Shown: positions 15,349-22,063 of the stretch, one piece after another
Layout of the letters: each line of letters opens with the position of its first letter
Position numbering within the stretch: position 1 is the first letter of the stretch
Source of the DNA: a virus
IMG/VR virus record: IMGVR_UViG_3300042863_002847
Coordinates: 1 to 24,975 of that record
Length of the DNA: 24,975 nt
Strand: one strand, 5' to 3'
Made by a program: the position numbers and the translations under genes
The notes under the pieces: model-generated
Database searches by the model: none
Seen by the model: the letters and a program-made list of their open reading frames with translations, nothing else
Told to the model about the DNA's origin: nothing

Positions 15349-15869
15349 TACTTACCTGTGCTACCCAGCCCACCCTCACGAGATGTCTTATCTGTCACAC
15401 TAAACTCTTCAACTTCAATCAACTCACTGTTTGCTAGCTTTGCCACAACCATTTGAGCGATTCTGTCACCGTGACGAACAGAAAATGGAACTTTGTTGTG
15501 ATTAATCAAAATGACTTTAAGTTCAAAATCTTCGCCATCACCACAGTAATCACTATCAATAGTACCTGGAGTATTAAGTACAGTAACACAATGCTTAGCA
15601 GCCATACCAGAACGAGGACGTATTTGAATTTCGTAACCATTTGGAATATTTACATTTAAACCAGTTGGAACAATCATTACCGTATGAGGCGGAATCAAGA
15701 ATGTTTCATCATAAGAATCCTTTGCCCAAGCACAAAGATCGTATCCAGCAGCACTCTCAGTTGCCCTCTTTGGAATAACAGCGTCTTCACGAAAAGCCTT
15801 TATCTCAACTGTTGCCTTAGCAACAGTAGACATATTTACCGTAACTTGTCCACTACCTGATGCAGCCAT
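15348..15869 (-). CDS. dut: Trimeric dUTP diphosphatase
   Basis: A 173-aa dUTPase that hydrolyses dUTP to dUMP and pyrophosphate, keeping uracil out of DNA and feeding dTMP synthesis. All five motifs of the trimeric family are visible: I SAAGYDL at 39-45, II RPRSGMA at 84-90, III GTIDSDYCG at 102-110 with the catalytic Asp, IV GDRIAQM at 134-140, and V REGGLGSTG at 164-172. A short acidic insertion (DGEDF) follows motif III. I chose the ATG at 15867-15869, since AGGAAGG at 15878-15884 lies eight bases upstream; an in-frame ATG six codons earlier would overlap the preceding gene and has no ribosome site. It overlaps the HAD gene by TAATG. Confidence 0.96.
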   Translation of the reverse strand: MAASGSGQVTVNMSTVAKATVEIKAFREDAVIPKRATESAAGYDLCAWAKDSYDETFLIPPHTVMIVPTGLNVNIPNGYEIQIRPRSGMAAKHCVTVLNTPGTIDSDYCGDGEDFELKVILINHNKVPFSVRHGDRIAQMVVAKLANSELIEVEEFSVTDKTSREGGLGSTGK

Positions 15870-15870
15870 A

Positions 15871-16188
15871 TTAAATACCTTCCTCATTCTTAATCATATC
15901 TTTTGTAATTTCTTCGTCAGTTGGATTGAATACAAGAGACAAAGGGTTCTCACGATTTTTCAAGGCAATTGTGAAATTAATTAATTCTCTTCCTTCTAAA
16001 TATCTATCCATATTAGAAAGGTCTTTTATATCATCTAAACTTAAAATAGCAGAGTAAACTCTTTCCGACTTTAAATCTTGAAGTTGAAGCCAAATATATT
16101 GAACAATCTTTGGATCATCTTCAGTGCCTTCGTCTTCCTTGAGTACTGCATCAAGTATTTTTACTTCTCTAACCGTAGCTTTAGCCAT
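15871..16188 (-). CDS. Unknown protein, first gene of the dut-dnaX operon
   Basis: A 105-aa protein with no recognised domain, mixed alpha/beta by appearance and acidic at the C-terminus. The start is set at the ATG at 16186-16188 (MAKATVRE), because a full sigma-70-type promoter (TTTACA, 17 bases, TATAAT) lies just upstream with the -10 ending 6 bases before this ATG. The frame stays open a further 20 codons, but that extension runs through the promoter and would encode an artificial hydrophobic segment. Transcription from this promoter would begin at the ATG, giving a leaderless message for the whole dut, HAD and dnaX run. The dUTPase ribosome site lies inside its last codons. Confidence 0.65.
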   Translation of the reverse strand: MAKATVREVKILDAVLKEDEGTEDDPKIVQYIWLQLQDLKSERVYSAILSLDDIKDLSNMDRYLEGRELINFTIALKNRENPLSLVFNPTDEEITKDMIKNEEGI

Positions 16189-16223
16189 ACAAGGATTATA
16201 TAGTATAAAAAACAAAATGTAAA
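16189..16223 (-). promoter_or_regulatory. Sigma-70-type promoter giving a leaderless transcript
   Basis: On the minus strand TTTACA (16218-16223), a 17-base spacer and TATAAT (16195-16200), followed by CCTTGT and then the ATG at 16188. The match is 11 of 12 consensus positions. The expected start point coincides with the start codon. It would drive the operon from 15871-16188 through dut and onward, and lies back to back with the plus-strand gene at 16228. Confidence 0.7.
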
Positions 16224-16227
16224 TACT

Positions 16228-16698
16228 ATGTGGTACAAAATAGCACAATCAACATTTGGGATTCATCCAAAAGAAAAAGAAGCTTTAGAATTTTATGGTG
16301 AAACTAACGAGCCAGAAAAAGCTGGTTATGTTTTAAGCACTGGAAAGTTTCTTGATTTTTCTGAAGGTGGATACGAAAGATCATTAGACCATAGAAATAT
16401 TGAGTCTATCTTGGATACACCAGAAGAATCTAAAGGCAGTAGATATTCTGATTATGTGCAGCCTTTTATGCAAATGACAGGAGCTATTAGAGTTTCAAAT
16501 TATGGAAACTGGGATGTTGATATATTTGCTGCTCCATCTAACGAACAAATTACAGCTATAGCAAGAAATCACATCGACGGAAGAGATTTTCATTACGACG
16601 TTGAGCCACTTGGAATTAAGGATACTTTAGAAAAAGCCACTTCAGAAGCTGTAGCAAATAAACTTAGAGATATTAGACGAGCATTAATGGATTTATAA
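16228..16698 (+). CDS. Small MWY-start protein, polyvalent-domain-like
   Basis: A 156-aa plus-strand protein beginning MWYKIAQ, similar in style to the start of the 914-aa protein at 5345 (MWYSRI). The core has GYVLSTGKFLDFSEGG followed by RSLDHRN, then a 30-residue gap, MTGAIRVSN and a C-terminal helix. I associate this order (G-Y-x-L, x-G-x-x-L-D-F-S, then D-H-R) with a small domain found alone or inside large phage polyproteins; function unknown, recognition from memory. There are no catalytic motifs or membrane segments. It lies alone between a divergent minus-strand promoter and a bidirectional terminator, inside a region that otherwise reads on the other strand. That isolation, plus the shared N-terminus, suggests expression with virion genes. 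Confidence 0.7.
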   Translation: MWYKIAQSTFGIHPKEKEALEFYGETNEPEKAGYVLSTGKFLDFSEGGYERSLDHRNIESILDTPEESKGSRYSDYVQPFMQMTGAIRVSNYGNWDVDIFAAPSNEQITAIARNHIDGRDFHYDVEPLGIKDTLEKATSEAVANKLRDIRRALMDL

Positions 16699-16728
16699 AA
16701 AAAGAGGGGATTTCTCCCCTCTTTTTTT
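16697..16728. terminator. Bidirectional intrinsic terminator between convergent genes
   Basis: AAAAAAAGAGGGGA (16697-16710), loop TTTC, TCCCCTCTTTTTTT (16715-16728): a perfect 14-bp stem with a T-run on each strand and a GAAA loop on the minus strand. It overlaps the stop codons of the plus gene (16696-16698) and nrdA (16728-16730). Confidence 0.92.
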
Positions 16729-19172
16729 TATGCTCCGCAGCTTTCGCAGTCCGGATTATCTAGAGAACATACTTTAGCAGTAAACTCATCTGGACTAAAA
16801 TCCTTCATTTGCTCTACTTCTTTAGGTTTTTCTATTTCTTGGATTGATGCACTAGAAAGATCAATTCCAAGTCCCTTTAACGCTTGGGCTTTAGGCTTAA
16901 CACGAAGATAATACATTCCAGTCTTCAATCCCAATTTCCAGCCAAACATATGAGCAGAAGAAAGTTTAGATGCAGTTGGTTCAGCCATAAACATATTCAA
17001 TGACTGACTTTGATCGATAAAGAATGAACGATCACGAGCCATTTCAAGAATAGACTTACCCTTCATCTCCCAAACTGTCTTGTAAACTTCTTTAATGTCA
17101 GTTGGAATTTCAGGAATGTTTTGGACTGAACCATTCTCATTGAATAACTTCAGTCTAACATTGTCACTCCAGATACCAAGATTAACAAGATCTTCCACTA
17201 AATGCTTGTTGATTACAGCATATTCACCACTCAAAGTATTACGCTTATAGAGATTGGTAGTGAAAGGCTCAAAACACTCATTATTTCCAAGAATTTGAGC
17301 CGTTGAGGCTGTGGGCATTGGAGCAACAAGTAAAGAGTTTCTTAAGCCGAATTGCTTGATTTCTTCTTTGAGCGCTGAAAAATTCCACATACCGGAAAGA
17401 TCATCCTCAGTAAGTCCCCAGAGGTCATATTGTAATAAACCTTGAGATGCTGGAGATCCTTCAAAAGACGCATAAGAGCCATGTTGCTTAGCCAAATCCT
17501 TAGATGCAGTAAGAGCAGCAAAGTAAATTGTTTCAAAAATATCTTTGTTTAATTTCTTTGCTTCTTCTGATTCAAACGGTAGACCCATCATAACAAAAGT
17601 ATCTGCTAAACCTTGAACACCTAAGCCAATAGGACGATGCTTGAGATTTGAGTTTTTTGTTTCAGGTGTAGGATAAAAATTTACATCAATAACTTGGTTC
17701 AAATTTACTGTTGCTTGATAAACAACTTCATATAAGAATTTGAAGTCATATCTACGTAATTTCTTGTCCTTCTCACGTACTTTGCCAGATGGAATAATTA
17801 CATACTTTGGAAGAGCAACTGAAGCAAGATTACATACAGCAATTTCATTCTTTTCCGTATATTCTAGGATTTCTGTACAGAGATTTGAAGACTTGATAGT
17901 TCCAAGATTCTTTTGATTACTCTTGTAATTACACGCATCTTTGTAAAGCATATAAGGAGTTCCAGTTTCAACTTGTGAATCAAGAACTTTTTCCCATAAC
18001 TCACGAGCCTTGATTGTCTTAAGCGCTTTACCTTCAGCTTCATACTTCTCATAAAGTTCAGTAAAAGTTTTCTTGTCTGGAGAATCGTAAGCATCAATCA
18101 AACCTGGAACTTGATCAGGTGAGAATAAAGACCAGTTTCCATCAGTCTCTACACGCTGCATAAACAAGTCAGGAATCCAAAGGGCTAAGAATAGATCTCT
18201 TGCACGTAACTCTTCTTTGCCTTGATTCTTACGAAGTTCAAGGAAGTCAAAGATATCACCATGCCAAGGCTCAAGATAAACAGCAATCGAACCCTTACGC
18301 TTTCCACCACCCTGGTCAACATAACGAGCAGTCTCATTGAATACCTTGAGCATTGGGATAATACCATTAGAATATCCGTTAGTACCCTTGATATAACTGC
18401 CCTTAGCACGAATCTTATGGATGTTGATACCAATTCCACCAGCAGACTGAGAAATCAATGCACAGTCTGAAAGTGTCTTATAAATGCCAGGAATACTGTC
18501 ATCGTCAATATCAAGCAAGAAGCAAGATGAAAGTTGAGGACGATTTGTTGAAGCATTGAAAAGAGTTGGGGTTGCGTGAGTGAAAAGACCTTGAGAAAGC
18601 ATATCGTAAGTCTTCTGTACCATCTCTAAGTTATCACGCCAAATTCCAACAGCCACACGCATATAAAGATGCTGTGGAGTTTCTGCTGGGACATTGTCAA
18701 TCTTGAGCAAATATGATTTACGTAAAGTCATAAATCCAAAGTAATCAAAATTGAAATCTCTATCGTGAACAATCATTGCATCAAGTTCTTGGGAATACTT
18801 CTGGATGACAGCAAAAACTTCATCAGAAATCATTCCAGCGCTATCGCCAGTCTTTGGATTAATGTATTCATAGAGCTTCTTTGCAATTACAGAGAAGTCT
18901 TTTTCAACATCTTTGTATAGAGCAGTAATAGCGATACGAGCAGCTAATTTTCCAAAGTCAGGATGAACAGTAACCATAGATGCAGCAGTCTCTGCGCTGA
19001 GCTGGTCAAGCTCAGCGCTAGAAACACCATCATATAGTCCAGAAACAACTTTAGTACTCACTTTGTCTGGATCAACACGTTCATTAAGCCCATATGTAAG
19101 CTTCTTGATACGTGAGGAAATCTTCTCTAATTTTACTGGTTCTTTTGAACCATTGCGCTTTAGGATATCCAT
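16728..19172 (-). CDS. nrdA: Class Ia ribonucleotide reductase, large (alpha) subunit
   Basis: An 814-aa aerobic ribonucleotide reductase catalytic subunit, reducing ribonucleoside diphosphates to deoxy forms with NrdB. An N-terminal ATP-cone (residues about 1-90, MDILKRNGSKEPVKLEKI) implies dATP/ATP activity control. Active-site residues: C217 (LSSCFLLD) and C447 (AVCNLASVA) as the redox pair, N430/C432/E434 (SSNLCTEI) including the thiyl-radical Cys, and Y754/Y755 (GMYYLRV) for radical transfer. The tail ends DCESCGA with C809/C812 as the swinging dithiol for thioredoxin or glutaredoxin. All are intact, so the enzyme should be active; no intein or intron is seen. Motifs are closer to the eukaryote-like NrdA group than to E. 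coli NrdA. It starts two bases after the nrdB stop. Confidence 0.97.
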   Translation of the reverse strand: MDILKRNGSKEPVKLEKISSRIKKLTYGLNERVDPDKVSTKVVSGLYDGVSSAELDQLSAETAASMVTVHPDFGKLAARIAITALYKDVEKDFSVIAKKLYEYINPKTGDSAGMISDEVFAVIQKYSQELDAMIVHDRDFNFDYFGFMTLRKSYLLKIDNVPAETPQHLYMRVAVGIWRDNLEMVQKTYDMLSQGLFTHATPTLFNASTNRPQLSSCFLLDIDDDSIPGIYKTLSDCALISQSAGGIGINIHKIRAKGSYIKGTNGYSNGIIPMLKVFNETARYVDQGGGKRKGSIAVYLEPWHGDIFDFLELRKNQGKEELRARDLFLALWIPDLFMQRVETDGNWSLFSPDQVPGLIDAYDSPDKKTFTELYEKYEAEGKALKTIKARELWEKVLDSQVETGTPYMLYKDACNYKSNQKNLGTIKSSNLCTEILEYTEKNEIAVCNLASVALPKYVIIPSGKVREKDKKLRRYDFKFLYEVVYQATVNLNQVIDVNFYPTPETKNSNLKHRPIGLGVQGLADTFVMMGLPFESEEAKKLNKDIFETIYFAALTASKDLAKQHGSYASFEGSPASQGLLQYDLWGLTEDDLSGMWNFSALKEEIKQFGLRNSLLVAPMPTASTAQILGNNECFEPFTTNLYKRNTLSGEYAVINKHLVEDLVNLGIWSDNVRLKLFNENGSVQNIPEIPTDIKEVYKTVWEMKGKSILEMARDRSFFIDQSQSLNMFMAEPTASKLSSAHMFGWKLGLKTGMYYLRVKPKAQALKGLGIDLSSASIQEIEKPKEVEQMKDFSPDEFTAKVCSLDNPDCESCGA

Positions 19173-19174
19173 AA

Positions 19175-20131
19175 CTAAAAGTCCTCATCAAATGAAATCT
19201 GCTCTTGAACTTCACCAACACCACTCTTTACATAGTCAGCAACACGCTTCTCAAAGAAGTTGGTCTTATTTTGTAAAGCAATATTAGCCATGAAGTCAAA
19301 AGGATTCTCTGTATTATAGACTTTTCCTACGCCTAAATCCATCAACAGGCGATCAGAAACATATTCTAAATACTGCTTCATCAACTCAGAATTCATACCA
19401 ATCAAAGAAACAGGCAATGCTTCAGTGATAAATTCTTTTTCGATTATAAGTGCAGAATCAATAATCTCAAGAATACGTTCACGAGAAAGTTTATTCTCAA
19501 TGTGATTCTTGTAAAGATGAACAGCGAAGTCTGTGTGCAATCCTTCATCACGAGAAATCAATTCGTTTGAGAAAGAAAGACCTGGCATCAACCCACGCTT
19601 CTTGAGCCAGAAAATTGAACAGAAGGAACCGGAAAAGAAAATTCCCTCTACAGCAGCGAATGCAATTAGACGCTCAACAAAGGACTCAGAGCCAATCCAC
19701 TTAAGAGCCCATTCTGCTTTCTTTTGAACAGCTGGAACAGTGTCAATTGCATTGAAAAGATGATTCTGTTCTTCTTTGTCCTTGATGTAAGTGTCGATAA
19801 GGAGGGAGTATGTCTCAGAGTGGATGTTTTCCATCATAATCTGGAAACCATAGAAAAACTTTGCTTCTGTATATTGAACTTCTGCAACAAAGTTTTCCGC
19901 CAAATTTTCATTTACAATTCCATCGGACGCAGCAAAAAATGCTAAAATGTGCTTGACGAAATGTTGCTCTCCTTCATTGAGTTTAACCCAGTCAGTAAGA
20001 TCTTGTGCTAGGTCAATTTCTTCAGCAGTCCAAAAAACCTGCTGTGCTTTCTTATAATAATCCCAAATGTCATGATGTTCGATTGGGAATAAAACGAACC
20101 TGTTTTTATTTTCTTGTAATATCTTTTCCAT
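19175..20131 (-). CDS. nrdB: Class Ia ribonucleotide reductase, small (beta) subunit
   Basis: A 318-aa subunit that holds the diiron-tyrosyl radical needed by NrdA. Ligands visible: D70 in FFAASDGI, E101/H104 in ENIHSETY with the radical Tyr at Y108, a later Glu in [10 protein letters not shown], and Glu/His in [10 protein letters not shown]. The C-terminus, QISFDEDF, is the peptide that docks on NrdA. All key residues are kept, so it is a standard Fe-type NrdB of the eukaryote-like group. I chose the ATG at 20129-20131 (MEKILQEN); a TTG four codons upstream also opens the frame. No Shine-Dalgarno is visible. A terminator lies 14 bases upstream, so nrdBA needs its own promoter, which I could not place with confidence. 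Confidence 0.95.
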   Translation of the reverse strand: MEKILQENKNRFVLFPIEHHDIWDYYKKAQQVFWTAEEIDLAQDLTDWVKLNEGEQHFVKHILAFFAASDGIVNENLAENFVAEVQYTEAKFFYGFQIMMENIHSETYSLLIDTYIKDKEEQNHLFNAIDTVPAVQKKAEWALKWIGSESFVERLIAFAAVEGIFFSGSFCSIFWLKKRGLMPGLSFSNELISRDEGLHTDFAVHLYKNHIENKLSRERILEIIDSALIIEKEFITEALPVSLIGMNSELMKQYLEYVSDRLLMDLGVGKVYNTENPFDFMANIALQNKTNFFEKRVADYVKSGVGEVQEQISFDEDF

Positions 20132-20144
20132 AATTTTCGACAAT

Positions 20145-20180
20145 AAAAAATATCTGAAAGTAAACTATCAGATATTTTTT
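20145..20180 (-). terminator. Intrinsic terminator closing the 22011-20208 operon
   Basis: AAAAAATATCTGA (20145-20157), 10-base loop, TCAGATATTTTTT (20168-20180): a perfect 13-bp stem, T-rich on both strands. On the minus strand it follows the stop at 20208 and precedes nrdB. The stem is AT-rich, so it may be leaky and let some transcription into nrdBA. Confidence 0.7.
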
Positions 20181-20207
20181 ATCCCTTCCTTTTCTTAGTA
20201 TGAGGCT

Positions 20208-20645
20208 TTAAGCAAAATTTTGCAACTCTTCCGGGTCTATATTTTTGAGTTTTTGTATTATTGCATCTAAATTCTTTTTATATAACCTATTTGCAATCAT
20301 ATAGTCTAAGAGATTTTCTTTAACGACATCGATATCTTCATCATCGCCAAAACTTAAAATTTCATTAACTTTCTTGATAAATGCACTGTCAAGAAGATGT
20401 TGAGCCTTTAGATCATCTGTCTTAAAACCACTTGGATTTACGTCCAATGAAGACAAAACAAAATAACACCTAATGCCTTTTGCTTGTTCCACAAGATGAG
20501 TCCAAGACTGATTTACTGTGATATTTATATTCTGTTTTGTATACTGATTTTCCTGAATATTTGCCTTAATAATTCCATCGTTTTTCTTTGAAAAATAATC
20601 TGATAAAAATTGTTTTTTTTGCTGAAGCCAAGAATATCTAGTCAT
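20208..20645 (-). CDS. Unknown helical protein, last gene of its operon
   Basis: A 145-aa soluble protein with no recognised family. The N-terminus is basic and aromatic (YSWLQQKKQFLSDYFSKK), the centre has a beta-like patch with GIRCYFVLSSLDV, and the C-terminal third is helical and ends in an acidic-hydrophobic motif (NIDPEELQNFA). It lies two bases after the SpoVS-like stop and is followed by a terminator, so it is the third gene of the zinc-finger sigma operon. It may work with those regulators, for example as a co-factor, but only gene order supports this. Confidence 0.65.
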   Translation of the reverse strand: MTRYSWLQQKKQFLSDYFSKKNDGIIKANIQENQYTKQNINITVNQSWTHLVEQAKGIRCYFVLSSLDVNPSGFKTDDLKAQHLLDSAFIKKVNEILSFGDDEDIDVVKENLLDYMIANRLYKKNLDAIIQKLKNIDPEELQNFA

Positions 20646-20647
20646 AT

Positions 20648-21034
20648 CTACAAGGCAAACTTGATATCAATAGCGAAGATTCTTGTAGAGATGCCTTTAG
20701 TCTTCTTTCCAGCTACTTCTGCATGATATTCGGACTGTCTGCATACAAGAACTGAACCATTTGTAAGACTTTCTACTTCTCTACTTGCTAATCTAAAAGC
20801 AGACATAACTGAGTTTAGTGCAGTAGGTCCAACACTTAGGATTCTAACATACTCATGGTCTTTCAGAACATGCAAAACACTACGACTTAAGCCAACAGGA
20901 TCAGTAGGTCTGCGTGAAGGATCTTGGTTGGTAGGATCTCCACCTCTTGCCTTTAAAATTCTTGGATCGTTTGTGACATTCTTTGATTTATCATTTGTTG
21001 CAATAATGCTAACAGGGTCTTCAATTTTTTCCAT
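20648..21034 (-). CDS. SpoVS-like (Alba-fold type) nucleic-acid-binding protein
   Basis: A 128-aa protein. Residues about 48-128 follow the SpoVS pattern: a helix SRSVLHVLKDH, then VRILSVGPTALNSVMSAFRL (SpoVS has a V/I-x-x-I-G-x-x-A-L-N-x-x-V-K-A segment), a strand with SVLVCRQSE, and a final GISTRIFAIDIKF strand. The first 45 residues are a disordered charged extension absent from SpoVS itself (86 aa). SpoVS affects sporulation in Bacillus and its family is thought to bind nucleic acid through an Alba-like fold. Here it sits between a sigma-like zinc-finger gene and an unknown, two bases apart on each side, so a transcription or RNA role is plausible. AGAGG about 10 bases upstream supports the start. 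Confidence 0.65.
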   Translation of the reverse strand: MEKIEDPVSIIATNDKSKNVTNDPRILKARGGDPTNQDPSRRPTDPVGLSRSVLHVLKDHEYVRILSVGPTALNSVMSAFRLASREVESLTNGSVLVCRQSEYHAEVAGKKTKGISTRIFAIDIKFAL

Positions 21035-21036
21035 CT

Positions 21037-22011
21037 TTAATTTTCCTCTAAGCCAATAATTGATAGCTTTGACTTAATATTTTCTACAGCGTTGTTAAAC
21101 TCTAAAGCAGTGCAATTGTATAGCTTAGAATCGAATTTTAATTTCAATGAACCGTTCAAAATATTATTGACTATTTTTGTTTCAATATCAGTCATGCTTA
21201 GACTGAGTAAATCATTAACCTTATTTGAATCTTTGATGTTGTCGTAAAAACACACATCCTCACTATCATCATCTTCAGACATGTAAACACTTAGTGCTCT
21301 TGGAGAAACTGTTTGATGGTCAGGATAGAGTTCATTGAATTTTTGGAAAAGCATACTGGAATGTTTAGAAAGAATATGTTTCTTAATAACAGCAGTCCTT
21401 TTTTCAATCATGCAACTTTCACAAGCACCATCTTGTTTACTCGTACATTCTTCAGAACAATCATAAGATCTAGGCATCTTGTGATTCTTACAAAAAGGAC
21501 ATCTTTCTAACTCTTCTAAAATAATTCCAGTATTCTTTAAGTGATCCCAAAGAATATGGTGATGGTGATTTAAGATATGAGTAGATAAAGGATTGACCCA
21601 CTTTTCACAAATTGGGCATTTCTGTGTTGGATTTCTTTTACCAGCATTGTCAGCTTTAACTAGATTAATATAGTTGTGTTGAAGAGCGCCAATAAAGTAA
21701 TTCTTAAACTCTCCACTTCCACCATATCTTGATATTTTTCTTGTATTTCTTGGCTTCCAATTTGATAAAACATTGCAAAATATTTTTATATAATCAGAGG
21801 CAAAATCTTCTTGAGAGTCATACAAATAATGATATTGACTCCACCACTCCTGCATATGTAAATAGGGAGGGTAAAGCTTGCAAACTTCCTTATAGCTTCT
21901 GTCTATTTTCCACTTATTTCCTGTTAATAACGAATCTTGATAACGAAGTATTGATTTTTCTAAGTTTTCTTGATTTTTCAACTTGATTTGCTTTGTAATA
22001 TCTTGCTCCAC
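21037..22011 (-). CDS. Sigma-like protein with inserted zinc fingers
   Basis: A 324-aa protein with three parts. Residues about 55-120 resemble sigma region 2: SQEDFASDYIKIFCNVLSNW, then GSGEFKNYFIGALQHNYINL. Residues 130-220 hold zinc-binding clusters: C132/C135 with H145/H149 (a C2H2 finger), then C171/C174, C185/C189, C197/C200 and H212/H217. Residues about 268-320 look like a region 4 helix-turn-helix: LSMTDIETKIVNNILNGSLK and following, to NAVENIKSKL. The order sigma2, zinc fingers, sigma4 is not one I know from described factors. It could be a promoter-specificity factor or a remodelled transcription regulator. The start is GTG at 22009-22011 with GGAG about 7 bases upstream and a promoter just before. 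First gene of a three-gene operon. Confidence 0.6.
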   Translation of the reverse strand: MEQDITKQIKLKNQENLEKSILRYQDSLLTGNKWKIDRSYKEVCKLYPPYLHMQEWWSQYHYLYDSQEDFASDYIKIFCNVLSNWKPRNTRKISRYGGSGEFKNYFIGALQHNYINLVKADNAGKRNPTQKCPICEKWVNPLSTHILNHHHHILWDHLKNTGIILEELERCPFCKNHKMPRSYDCSEECTSKQDGACESCMIEKRTAVIKKHILSKHSSMLFQKFNELYPDHQTVSPRALSVYMSEDDDSEDVCFYDNIKDSNKVNDLLSLSMTDIETKIVNNILNGSLKLKFDSKLYNCTALEFNNAVENIKSKLSIIGLEEN

Positions 22012-22034
22012 AGTTTTACTCCTGAGATATTACA

Positions 22035-22062
22035 ATTATACTTTAATTATTTTAAAAGTAAA
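22035..22062 (-). promoter_or_regulatory. Sigma-70-type promoter for the zinc-finger sigma operon
   Basis: On the minus strand TTTACT (22057-22062), a 16-base spacer and TATAAT (22035-22040). The expected start is about 17 bases before the GTG start, leaving room for the GGAG ribosome site. The -35 lies next to the recJ stop codon. Confidence 0.55.
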
Positions 22063-22063
22063 C

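Noticed and set aside
16189-16248. N-terminal extension of the minus-strand gene 15871-16188 that looks like a membrane segment (YILFFILY)
   Set aside because: The extension reads through a near-consensus promoter whose start point falls on the ATG at 16188, so the hydrophobic stretch is an artefact of AT-rich promoter DNA.
20132-20143. TTG start for nrdB four codons upstream
   Set aside because: It lies close to the terminator stem and adds MSKI only; the ATG at 20131 gives the expected NrdB start, though neither has a Shine-Dalgarno.
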